Shown one piece after another: positions 1 to 7,879 of a DNA stretch of 64,000 nucleotides. Positions within the stretch are counted from its first letter, which is position 1. The number at the start of each line of letters is the position of its first letter. The stretch lies in the NCBI RefSeq assembly GCF_947491715.1, contig NZ_CANLKR010000020.1, positions 43,443-107,442 of the forward strand. Reading direction: 5' to 3'. The translations under genes and the position numbers were made by a program. This DNA is from an uncultured Shewanella sp. (GTDB lineage Bacteria > Pseudomonadota > Gammaproteobacteria > Enterobacterales > Shewanellaceae). Under the pieces are notes generated by a model, which was not told the DNA's origin, did no database searches, and worked only from the letters and a program-made list of their open reading frames with translations.

Positions 1-2996
1 AACTGTGGATCAGGTTGGCTGAGGTTTTTGTCGAGCGTATCGTCAAGAATCGTCGTTTGTAATTTATGCCGCTCAAGGTTATTTAAAGAAAAAGGCTCAT
101 CGTTATGATCAATTTGGATGTCGAGGTTTAAATCAACTTTTAAGCGACGTTTAAAGAAATATTGCGCCGGATTGCGATAAAACCGAATGAAAGCCGATAA
201 ATCTAAGGTGTGATTTTCGCTTTCTATCCCATTAATATTGGTCTGGCTTTGCTTTAATAAAGAGTCAGATAAAGCGGCAGATAACATCTCGGTCGAATCT
301 TGATTAGCGGGTGTGTTTTTACCGATAAAAGACTGGTATTGAGAAGAGTGTTGTTCAGTGAACTTTGCGCTGTGGGTTAAGCTGTGTTTATCTTCATCAT
401 TGTCATTAGGTTGCTGGGCTTGCACTGGGCACCATTGAGCGGCATAACTTTGCTGAATATTTTGCTCACTGTCACTTGATTGGTCTTGGTACAGCTTATT
501 GTCAAAAGGCTGCAGTGGCATTTTTTGCAATAACTGTTGTGCAATCGCCTGTTCAATCAATTGAATATCTGTTGGTGAGACGCAGTTGGCCTCTTGATGT
601 TGAAACCTATCAGGCAGATAACAAAGCTGGCAGTATTCCACGAGTTCAGTGATTAACATCGAGGGAATGCGCTCAGAGTTATCGCGTTCACTGTGACCGA
701 TATAGCTGATGTATAATTGCTCTCTGGCAGATAATAAGGCTTCTAAAAATAAATATCTGTCATCCAGTCTTCGAGAGCGATCGCCTTTTCGAGGGCCAAA
801 ATGTGCCACCAGATCAAACCCCACAGGATACTGAACTCTTGGATAAATGCCGTCGTTCATCCCCAATAGACAAACCAGTTTAAACGGGATCGATCGCATG
901 GGCATTAAGGTGCAAAAATTCACACTGCCTGCTAAGTAACGCTGGCCGACACGGGATTCAGATAAGGTTTGTTTAAACCAAGTATGTAAGACTTCAATCG
1001 CAATCGCTTGTTGGTGCTTCGCCTCATTGAGCTCTGTGGAGAGTTTACATAAGGCATCGCGTACGGTTTGCAGTTGCTCTCTTTCATCGTCATCAACATC
1101 ATAAAAATCAGTTAACATTTCATCCAGTTGGGCTTGCCTTTGTGTGATGGGCAAAGGGGTGGCGAGTAACACTTGGTGATTGTCGATGGTTTCAATGAAA
1201 TTCAGTAATTGACCTAAAGCCTGAGCAGACTGACCTTCGATGCCTTCTACTGCAAGGGTGTCATGGTATAAAGGCGAGGCGTCACTAAAGGCGTAGCCCA
1301 ATAGCAAACGTTTAATACCAAATGCCCAGGAATTTTGATTAAAAGGCGGAAGGTCTTGCTTCATGCGGCTTTTTTCGTCTCGGCCCCAGCGAATGTTTGC
1401 TTGCTCTAACCATTGGCGGATCAGGCTTAAGTCATCATTATCGAGTCCAAAACGCCTTAATACGGCGGGGACTTCTAAAATGCCTAATATGTCGGTTAAT
1501 GCGAAACGGCTTTGGTTGATATTGAGTAAGTGCAAGAAACTGTTGATGAGAGGTGATTCTTGAGCCGCACCTCTATCTGCAATGGCGTAAGGGAGGTAAT
1601 GGGTACCTTGTTTAGCGGCAAAAACTGCATCGATATAAGGGGCGTATGCAGCCACATCGGGCATCATGATCACGATATCTTTCGGTGACAACGCAGGGTT
1701 GTTACTCAGCATTTCCAGTAAATGATCGTGTAAGGTTTCGATTTCTCTTAACGGGCTGTGACAACTTCTAAGCGTAATAGACGTATCGTTTTGATCTAAT
1801 GGCCGTCGACCCTCAAGGCTCAAATATAAACTGGCGTCGGGGCCGAGACTCTGGCCGCGGGTTTCAAGGTTTAAAATATCGGATTGTACGCCTGCAAGCA
1901 AAGACTGTGGATTATTCCCTGAATTTGATGTGTTTAAAGTGAGAGGATCGATAAAGCAGTCAAAATTAAATTGAGTATGACTCTCGGGCAGAGAGAGAAT
2001 AAGATCCAGCAATTCACGGCCCATTTTCCCGTTATTGGCCAAGATGGGATTACCGACTTCGAGTTTATCTTCCCACAAGGCATCAAGCTGCTTTTTACCC
2101 GCATATTCTAGCGCCATTCGTGCGCGCAATTTTGGATCGATAATATCTCCCCAGTAATGCTGACAGGGACTGAGACTTAACATAACGACATCAATGCGCT
2201 TGGCTAAATAATAAATCACCTCTAAGGTTTGCGGCGCCATGGATGAAATACCGAAGACAAATAATCGCTGCGGTAAGCCGGATAAATCGGTATTGGGATC
2301 ATCAAGCGCGGTAAATAACGCATGATGCAAGTTGGCCCTGTGGTATTGGCTTTGTTGTAATTCATTGGCATTAAAATCAATGAGGGCCCGCCACAATTCC
2401 GGCTGCCATGCTTGTTCTTCACTGAGTGAGAGTGGGGCTTCGTTGTTTTCCCAAGCCGCTATCCAGTCGGGGCGGTAAACTAAATATTGATCGAAAATAT
2501 CGGCAATACGGCTACACAGTTGATAGAGCTTCAGCGGGTTTTGAGAGAGCTTCAGCGGATTTTGAGCATCGGTAAACCCCTCTTGAGAATGCTCATGTAA
2601 AGAGTGCTCATGTAAACTGTGTTTAGTCGATGACGTTTGTGCGCCTAGCAAATAATCCTTAAGCGGCTTAAAGGTTTCTCGTTCTAATAAGCGAGGCAGA
2701 AGATCCATGAGTTTCCATGTCATGGCGGCTTTTGTAAACGCATTTTCTTTAGGCACATCCTTAAGCAAAGTGTGGCATAACTGCCAGATGAAGCTAGAAG
2801 GGAGGGGGAACTCCAATACCGCAGCAATATTATTATGTTTAGCAATTTCTAATCTCAACCATGTCGACATACCAGGACTTTGCACTAATATGTGCTCAGG
2901 TTGTAAACAGGATAGACTCGGCAGAGGGCTGGCAAGTTCATTGGCTAATTGTTTAGAGAGGGCTTCCATCATGTTAGATTGGATCAAATAGAGCAT
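1..2996 (-). CDS. recC: RecC, exodeoxyribonuclease V subunit gamma (partial, C-terminus outside window)
   Basis: RecC is the Chi-recognition subunit of the RecBCD helicase-nuclease that processes double-strand ends in the cytoplasm. The reverse-strand frame stays open from the ATG at 2996 to the window edge, about 998 codons; E. coli RecC has 1,122. It follows the E. coli protein closely: near the N-terminus are ILVQSPGMSTWL and FPLPSSFIW, followed by MTWKLMDLLPRLLERE, YLVYRPDW and, far downstream, the GDRSRR region and FYRNPAQYFFKRRL. The start MLYLIQSN matches the E. coli start MLRVYHSN in position. Compared with E. coli it has extra low-complexity linkers, one built from short in-frame duplications (2525-2620) and one Gln/Asp/Ser-rich near 180-480. 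recB and recD are not in view. Confidence 0.95.
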   Translation of the reverse strand, partial: MLYLIQSNMMEALSKQLANELASPLPSLSCLQPEHILVQSPGMSTWLRLEIAKHNNIAAVLEFPLPSSFIWQLCHTLLKDVPKENAFTKAAMTWKLMDLLPRLLERETFKPLKDYLLGAQTSSTKHSLHEHSLHEHSQEGFTDAQNPLKLSQNPLKLYQLCSRIADIFDQYLVYRPDWIAAWENNEAPLSLSEEQAWQPELWRALIDFNANELQQSQYHRANLHHALFTALDDPNTDLSGLPQRLFVFGISSMAPQTLEVIYYLAKRIDVVMLSLSPCQHYWGDIIDPKLRARMALEYAGKKQLDALWEDKLEVGNPILANNGKMGRELLDLILSLPESHTQFNFDCFIDPLTLNTSNSGNNPQSLLAGVQSDILNLETRGQSLGPDASLYLSLEGRRPLDQNDTSITLRSCHSPLREIETLHDHLLEMLSNNPALSPKDIVIMMPDVAAYAPYIDAVFAAKQGTHYLPYAIADRGAAQESPLINSFLHLLNINQSRFALTDILGILEVPAVLRRFGLDNDDLSLIRQWLEQANIRWGRDEKSRMKQDLPPFNQNSWAFGIKRLLLGYAFSDASPLYHDTLAVEGIEGQSAQALGQLLNFIETIDNHQVLLATPLPITQRQAQLDEMLTDFYDVDDDEREQLQTVRDALCKLSTELNEAKHQQAIAIEVLHTWFKQTLSESRVGQRYLAGSVNFCTLMPMRSIPFKLVCLLGMNDGIYPRVQYPVGFDLVAHFGPRKGDRSRRLDDRYLFLEALLSAREQLYISYIGHSERDNSERIPSMLITELVEYCQLCYLPDRFQHQEANCVSPTDIQLIEQAIAQQLLQKMPLQPFDNKLYQDQSSDSEQNIQQSYAAQWCPVQAQQPNDNDEDKHSLTHSAKFTEQHSSQYQSFIGKNTPANQDSTEMLSAALSDSLLKQSQTNINGIESENHTLDLSAFIRFYRNPAQYFFKRRLKVDLNLDIQIDHNDEPFSLNNLERHKLQTTILDDTLDKNLSQPDPQ
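2525..2566. repeat. 21-bp tandem duplication inside recC
   Basis: Two adjacent 21-bp copies (2525-2545 and 2546-2566) differ at one base. Because 21 is a multiple of three, the duplication adds seven codons to RecC without breaking the frame; the encoded peptide reads NPLKLSQ followed by NPLKLYQ. Confidence 0.93.
2591..2620. repeat. 15-bp tandem duplication inside recC
   Basis: Copies at 2591-2605 and 2606-2620 match at 13 of 15 positions and encode LHEHS twice in the same RecC linker as the 21-bp repeat. The two duplications lie only 24 bp apart, in a region where E. coli RecC has a short loop. Confidence 0.85.
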
Positions 2997-3219
2997 GGGG
3001 GAGTTAAGCCTCGATATGCGATATGAACAATGCCTCTATTCTATACTGAAATGCGCGAAAATTATTGCGACTTTTATTCAATGTGGAATGACTGACTCAT
3101 TGATTGATGATTTATACACCTTTGAAGGAGAAATAAAGTCTAACTCAGGGCCTGTTGATTGTTTTAAGTCATCAATATGGAAATGTTTTCGGTGAATAAA
3201 GTTGTGGCTTTTATGGTCA

Positions 3220-3251
3220 ATACAACAAAAACGTATTTGTTTTTGTTGTAT
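3220..3251 (-). terminator. perfect 13-bp inverted repeat downstream of small secreted gene
   Basis: ATACAACAAAAAC (3220-3232) and its exact complement (3239-3251) enclose a 6-nt loop. It sits between the end of the gene at 3283 and recC, both on the minus strand. The stem is AT-rich and no clean U-tract follows, so termination is only a suggestion. Confidence 0.4.
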
Positions 3252-3282
3252 GGCAATTGATCATTTTAAAAGCGATATCTGA

Positions 3283-3618
3283 TTACAGTATTTCGACTCG
3301 ACTGAGGGTTTCTACGCCAGTATAGAGGAGACAATTATTGGTTCCTTTCAGGTTTACGGTTTTGCCTGCAGCGAAACTGGCTAACAAACTGGAATAAATT
3401 GTTTTTCCCAAATTATCACTGATATCAAGAACATATTCCCATCTAGTATTGTCGTGGCAAGTGTCGCCTGCAGTGTTTTTCTTATCTAATTGAATAAATA
3501 CTTTGTCAGTGTAGTTTCTATCCAACATTAATTGAGTGATTTTAGCTGAAGTAATTTCGGTTGCATAAAGTGGTGAAGAAAAGAGGCTTAATAGCGCAAT
3601 GCCGATTAACTTATTCAT
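3283..3618 (-). CDS. small secreted protein of unknown function
   Basis: A 111-residue protein with a clear Sec signal peptide: MNK, a hydrophobic core, then a cleavage site near LYA-TEI. The mature part of about 92 residues has two cysteines (in DTCHDN and NNCLLY), which could form one disulfide in the periplasm. I do not recognise the family. The ATG is preceded by AAGGAAAT on the minus strand, a fair ribosome binding site. It lies upstream of recC in the same direction, 287 bp away with an inverted repeat between, so it is probably transcribed separately. The function is unknown. Confidence 0.75.
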   Translation of the reverse strand: MNKLIGIALLSLFSSPLYATEITSAKITQLMLDRNYTDKVFIQLDKKNTAGDTCHDNTRWEYVLDISDNLGKTIYSSLLASFAAGKTVNLKGTNNCLLYTGVETLSRVEIL

Positions 3619-3756
3619 GGATTTCCTTGAGGTTAATAAGATTGATGCAATGTAAGCAATGGTAACATTATGACTTTAATGAGTAAATTTTTGGTTGTTA
3701 GTATTTAAAGTATTAGTTTAGGTTAGCGCTAGGATTGGCTGAGTGTTGGACATGCA

Positions 3757-4140
3757 TTATTGTTGCGCGTAAACAGAAGAATATGGCTTTAGATTTGTAT
3801 AATTAAACTCAAGATTCATCATAAGTCTTTCATTAGTTTCTATATGAGCGGTTTTGACAAATTGACAAGCAGAATAAGTCGCCAATGCCGTTTCTTCGAA
3901 ATAACCTTGTGGATTGGAGTCGATGACTTCCATGTCCACAGGAAAACCATTTTTATCCAGAGAATAAGCGAGTAGAACCCAGCCTTTAACCTGTTCTTTT
4001 ATGGCCATTTCGGGTATTGATTGACTATGATCGCAATCGATTGGAGAGGCTTTTGCAATGATCTCTGGTGCGTCTCTTGAGTCAGTACAAACACAAGCTG
4101 ATAAGCCTAGTACGCCAACTAATAAAATGAAGTACTTCAT
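3757..4140 (-). CDS. stand-alone TonB C-terminal-like lipoprotein
   Basis: A 127-residue predicted lipoprotein. I chose the ATG at 4140 rather than one 27 nt further upstream because GGGGGAGG lies 6 nt before it and the protein then begins directly with a lipoprotein signal, MKYFILLVGVLGLSAC, with a lipobox LSAC. Residues of about 60-100 (VKGWVLLAYSLDKNG, then PVDMEVIDSNPQG and F-ETALATY) have the pattern of the TonB C-terminal fold: a glycine-tryptophan strand, a D-x-x-G turn and V-x-x-S-x-P. There is no TonB proline-rich linker or N-terminal membrane helix and no ExbB/ExbD nearby, so it is unlikely to be a normal energy transducer. Its partner is unknown. Confidence 0.72.
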   Translation of the reverse strand: MKYFILLVGVLGLSACVCTDSRDAPEIIAKASPIDCDHSQSIPEMAIKEQVKGWVLLAYSLDKNGFPVDMEVIDSNPQGYFEETALATYSACQFVKTAHIETNERLMMNLEFNYTNLKPYSSVYAQQ

Positions 4141-4540
4141 AAATCCTCCCCCCTTAACCATTGGCATTGACTATTAAAATTCACATTGAATTAACTTTAG
4201 TCGTATCGCTTTTAGGCTGTCCAACAGTTAATAAATAAGATCAGTTTAGGTATTAAATGTTACTTTTAGGTAAAATACAAGTTGTTTGTTGTCGTTGGTA
4301 TTGATTGCGTAGAGAAGAAAAAAGGTTTACTTCTGTATGAATAATGGCTTTGTAATGTTTTGTATAGGATTCTCTGTTCTTTATTTTGATCTTTTTAACT
4401 TTCAATTCACATGTCAGTATGCTTTTTCGATGTTCATTAAAAATAGTTAATAAAGTGTTTTAAACCACTTCAGTAATATTTTTGGATCATGTCCATCATT
4501 TGAACACTCACTCCTATCGTAATACTTAAGGATAAAACTA
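4141..4540. other. divergent intergenic region
   Basis: About 400 bp of AT-rich sequence separates the TonB-like lipoprotein from the secreted phosphodiesterase, which point away from each other. Promoters for both should lie here, but I could not pick a convincing sigma-70 box pair. No ORF looks coding. Confidence 0.5.
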
Positions 4541-5557
4541 ATGAAAAAGTATTTTGTTATCGCTATTCTTTCCATGTTGAGTCACAGTACATTTGCATTG
4601 TGTTGGGATTATAAATTTACCCCTACGGGGACGAAAAGTACGCATGGCTATGATTACCAAGAGGCTGGTGCGCCTACTTATAATGATGCCCAGACAGGGC
4701 AGTTTAATATGGTGACATATAATGTAGATGGTTTTCCAAATTGTATTGGTGGTAATACAAAAAGTGATTTTAAGGCCTTATTATCAAAATTGAATACGGC
4801 AAGCTTCGATATTGTCTTATTACAAGAAGTGTTTAGCCCAGATAAGCATGACTTTCTTAAAGATGAAGACCGTATCGAAGTGACTAACTACCCCTACCGC
4901 TCGAAGCATTGGCGAGGTGGGGTGATCTCTTATGGTGATGGACTCATTCGTCTGTCTAAATATCCCTTTGACATGGATCAACGTGATGATGATGATTATT
5001 CTCTGGCAAGCTTTGAGTCAGAAGAGTTTTCTTCATGTCACGGTGATTTAACGGATGGTAATCCTGATTGTTTAACAGAAAAAGGCTTTACTGTGGCCAA
5101 AATGGAGATAAACGAAGGTTTTGAGGTCCATGTTTATAATACCCATATGGATGCGGGTCGCAGTGATGATGATATGGAAGCCCGTCGTGGGCAAATGCAG
5201 CAATTGGCCGACTTTATCAGTGCATACTCCAGTGATGCGAATATTGTGTTGGCGGGGGATTTTAATTTGAAATGGGCTGATCATTCTCAAGCGAGTGCAC
5301 ATCAAGAGATTTGGGAAGATTTTTTATCACAAACGGGTATCAGGTTGGCCTGCCAAGATTTGATTGAGGGAGACGATGACAGCATTGCATATTGCAGTGA
5401 GGATGAACGGGGAAATACTGATCAAATTGGTTATGCTAATCGCAGTGACACTCATACACTAACCTTAAGTGATTATCATGAACTGACTCAGTTTATCGAG
5501 CTTAGCGATCATGAGCCTATGTATGCGTCTTTTACTTGGGTAAAAAATATGGATTAA
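4541..5557 (+). CDS. secreted endonuclease/exonuclease/phosphatase-family hydrolase (sphingomyelinase-like)
   Basis: A 338-residue exported protein with a signal peptide MKKYFVIAILSMLSHSTFA. The EEP-superfamily catalytic motifs are in order: TYNVDG (59-64, metal-side Asn), QEV (95-97, catalytic Glu), THMD (201-204, His), AGDFN (238-242, Asp and Asn) and SDHEP (322-326, the terminal catalytic Asp-His pair). These residues hydrolyse phosphodiesters with Mg2+. A periplasmic or secreted location fits neutral sphingomyelinase/phospholipase-C-like members as well as an extracellular nuclease, and the sequence alone does not decide the substrate. Several Asp-rich stretches are typical of marine secreted proteins. 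The gene stands alone. Confidence 0.88.
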   Translation: MKKYFVIAILSMLSHSTFALCWDYKFTPTGTKSTHGYDYQEAGAPTYNDAQTGQFNMVTYNVDGFPNCIGGNTKSDFKALLSKLNTASFDIVLLQEVFSPDKHDFLKDEDRIEVTNYPYRSKHWRGGVISYGDGLIRLSKYPFDMDQRDDDDYSLASFESEEFSSCHGDLTDGNPDCLTEKGFTVAKMEINEGFEVHVYNTHMDAGRSDDDMEARRGQMQQLADFISAYSSDANIVLAGDFNLKWADHSQASAHQEIWEDFLSQTGIRLACQDLIEGDDDSIAYCSEDERGNTDQIGYANRSDTHTLTLSDYHELTQFIELSDHEPMYASFTWVKNMD

Positions 5558-5709
5558 TTGTCGGTAAAGCAAGATGCCTGAGGTGCAATAGCTAATCGTG
5601 TTTTAGGCATTTTATTAATGAGAACTGACAGGTATAAAGAACACAGGGGTAAAATTATTTTATTGTGATACAATTTTGCTACTCTTGAGTTATTGCTAAG
5701 TCACCAAAG

Positions 5710-6972
5710 ATGCTGAACATTCCAATGCATAATATGTTAGCGCAAAAAAATGTAGCGCAGAAAATCATCATTAAGTTACCGCTTTTATTGTTAAGTACTC
5801 TCGTTATTTTTTCTTCTAGTCTATTGGCTGCTGAAGTCACTCAATTGGATGAGAGCCTTGTTAGCGTAGATAATCGTACTACTGCACAGCGAAATATCGG
5901 TATTAAAAAAGCCTTTGATAATGTTGTGCTTAAAAATTCAGGTTTGCAAAGTGCGCTTAAAAACCCACTTGTTGCAGCGAAACATAATAATCCTAATGCT
6001 TTGATGACGCAGTATGGTTATCAGGAAAAAGAGGGGCAATTATACCTTAAAGTGAATTTTGATAATCGTCGTATTGTTGATTTGCTTAGGCAAGCGAATT
6101 TACCTGTGTGGGGAAAACAGCGTCCATTGACATTAGTTTGGCTTGTCAGTGATGACGAAAGTGGCCAACGCCAAATTATCAGCGATGAATCTAGCAGTCA
6201 GATCAAAAAAGACTTCTTTCGTCAGGCGAATAACCGAGGAATGCCATTTATTTTCCCTTTGATGGATCTAGATGACTCAATGCGTATTAGTGTCAGTGAT
6301 GTCAGAGGCATGTTTGTTGATACGGTGGCGGGGGCTTCACGTCGTTATCAAGCTGACTTCTTTATTATGGCGTCGATAGCGAATAGTCGTCGTGGTGTAG
6401 ACTATACACTTAGCCTTTATCCAAAAACCCGCAATGCGTCGTCAAGTGCGCCATTGGTGTCGATGAACAGTGATGCTCAGAATGTGGATCTGGCGATCAG
6501 TGCCATGATGGCTAAAATCAGTGAATATTATGTGGATCAATATGCGACAGTGGATTCTGGTTCACAACTCACTACTAAAGTGACGTTTTCTGGGGTGAAT
6601 ACGATTAAACAGATGGTGGAGCTTGAACATTATATTGGGCAATTACGTGCGATAAAATCATCGCAACTAGTGCAAATCAAAGGTGACACTGTCACTTATG
6701 ATTTTTCGCTTTTTAGTACCCAAGCTGATTTATTTCGTGTGATGGATTTAGAGCCGAGATTAACGCCGCTTTCTAAAGCGGCTGAGCCTAAAATGACCAC
6801 AATGAACAATGGAAGTTCAGAACAGAATACGGCTTATTCTGATAATGTGAGTGGCTATGCTTCTTCAAATAGGGGGATTGATAATTCCTTGTCAATGGGC
6901 AAAACAATGGAGAGTCAGAATGTGACTTCAGCGCCTGTTGTCGCCACGATTTATCAATGGAAAGGACATTAG
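5710..6972 (+). CDS. DUF2066 domain protein, exported
   Basis: A 420-residue protein with an N-terminal hydrophobic segment (about residues 20-42, ending SSLLAAEV) that looks like a signal peptide preceded by an unusually long n-region. The ATG at 5710 has no good ribosome binding site; in-frame ATGs at 5725 and 5734 are alternatives. The body matches the DUF2066 family I know from upstream of hda in Shewanella and Vibrio: RNIGIKKAFDNVVLKNSG, then LVWLVSDDESGQRQII and a C-terminal half ending in YDFSLFSTQADLFRVMDLE. The last 60 residues are low-complexity Ser/Asn-rich. The function is unknown. It lies 56 bp upstream of hda and may be co-transcribed with it. Confidence 0.85.
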   Translation: MLNIPMHNMLAQKNVAQKIIIKLPLLLLSTLVIFSSSLLAAEVTQLDESLVSVDNRTTAQRNIGIKKAFDNVVLKNSGLQSALKNPLVAAKHNNPNALMTQYGYQEKEGQLYLKVNFDNRRIVDLLRQANLPVWGKQRPLTLVWLVSDDESGQRQIISDESSSQIKKDFFRQANNRGMPFIFPLMDLDDSMRISVSDVRGMFVDTVAGASRRYQADFFIMASIANSRRGVDYTLSLYPKTRNASSSAPLVSMNSDAQNVDLAISAMMAKISEYYVDQYATVDSGSQLTTKVTFSGVNTIKQMVELEHYIGQLRAIKSSQLVQIKGDTVTYDFSLFSTQADLFRVMDLEPRLTPLSKAAEPKMTTMNNGSSEQNTAYSDNVSGYASSNRGIDNSLSMGKTMESQNVTSAPVVATIYQWKGH

Positions 6973-7028
6973 TGGCTGTGCATGTTAACATAGGGTCAGT
7001 AAACAATAACGTATTGAGACTTATCTGA

Positions 7029-7739
7029 GTGAAGTCAAGTTCACCTTTACAATTATCATTGCCTGTATCGCTGCCAGATGATGAAACTTTTCACAGTTAC
7101 TATCCGGCAGCAGGTAATGATGAACTTATTCAAAGCTTGCAAGATTGTGCACAAGGAAAAGCCAAACAAGCCGTTTTTGTTTGGGGGCCAGAAAAATCAG
7201 GCCGTACCCATTTAATGCATGCAGCTTGTGCTCAGGCAAATGATTTAGGTCGCAGCAGTTTTTATATTCCCTTAGGGATCCATGCCAGCATATCGACAGC
7301 ATTGTTAGAAGGGCTAGAGAATATCGACTTGGTGTGTATCGATGATGTGGATGCCATCGCGGGTCATCCGCTGTGGGAAGAAGCGATTTTTGATCTGTAT
7401 AATCGGCTCATCGAGCAAGATCACAGTGCTTTGATTGTCAGTGCAAAAGTCTCGGCTACCGATTCGGGATTTGTGTTACCTGATTTAGTCTCACGTATGC
7501 AGTGGGGACTCAATTATCAGTTACAGCCCATGGCCGATGATGAGAAACTTGCGGCGCTGCAAAGGCGCTCTGCCATGCGAGGCTTACAATTGCCCGATGA
7601 TGTGGGACGGTTTTTACTCAACCGTCTCGCGCGTGATCTCAGAACCTTATTTGATGTACTTGATAGACTGGATAAAGCATCACTCATCCACCAAAGAAAA
7701 TTGACCATTCCTTTCGTTAAAGAAATGCTGCGATTATAG
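7029..7739 (+). CDS. hda: Hda, DnaA-inactivating AAA+ protein
   Basis: Hda binds the DNA-loaded beta clamp and stimulates ATP hydrolysis by DnaA, shutting off re-initiation (RIDA). The 236-residue product matches E. coli Hda along its length. It has the N-terminal clamp-binding peptide QLSLPV (8-13), the degenerate Walker A loop GPEKSGRTHL (53-62), Walker B LVCIDD (101-106), IFDLYNR, the Arg-containing SRMQWG (box VII region, about 155-160) and the C-terminus RKLTIPFVKEMLRL. The start is GTG at 7029. A strong hairpin terminator follows at 7832. Confidence 0.96.
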   Translation: MKSSSPLQLSLPVSLPDDETFHSYYPAAGNDELIQSLQDCAQGKAKQAVFVWGPEKSGRTHLMHAACAQANDLGRSSFYIPLGIHASISTALLEGLENIDLVCIDDVDAIAGHPLWEEAIFDLYNRLIEQDHSALIVSAKVSATDSGFVLPDLVSRMQWGLNYQLQPMADDEKLAALQRRSAMRGLQLPDDVGRFLLNRLARDLRTLFDVLDRLDKASLIHQRKLTIPFVKEMLRL

Positions 7740-7831
7740 TAGGTTGCGGTTATAGCATTTTATGAATATGTACTCTTCGGCCATATGGTTTACTCGCTTA
7801 GAGCTGGAATTTTCAAGCCGTTTGGATAGAT

Positions 7832-7868
7832 AAGGCCATTGTTCATTTATTTGGACAATGGCCTTTTT
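7832..7868 (+). terminator. intrinsic terminator after hda
   Basis: AAGGCCATTGTTC (7832-7844) pairs with GGACAATGGCCTT (7853-7865) with one G-U pair and an 8-nt loop, then a run of T. It also lies just beyond the end of the convergent gene at 7880. Confidence 0.85.
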
Positions 7869-7879
7869 AATGTTGAAAC

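Noticed and set aside
2995..3195. 66-codon plus-strand ORF upstream of recC
   Set aside because: No ribosome binding site, and the product has no protein-like organisation; probably non-coding spacer.
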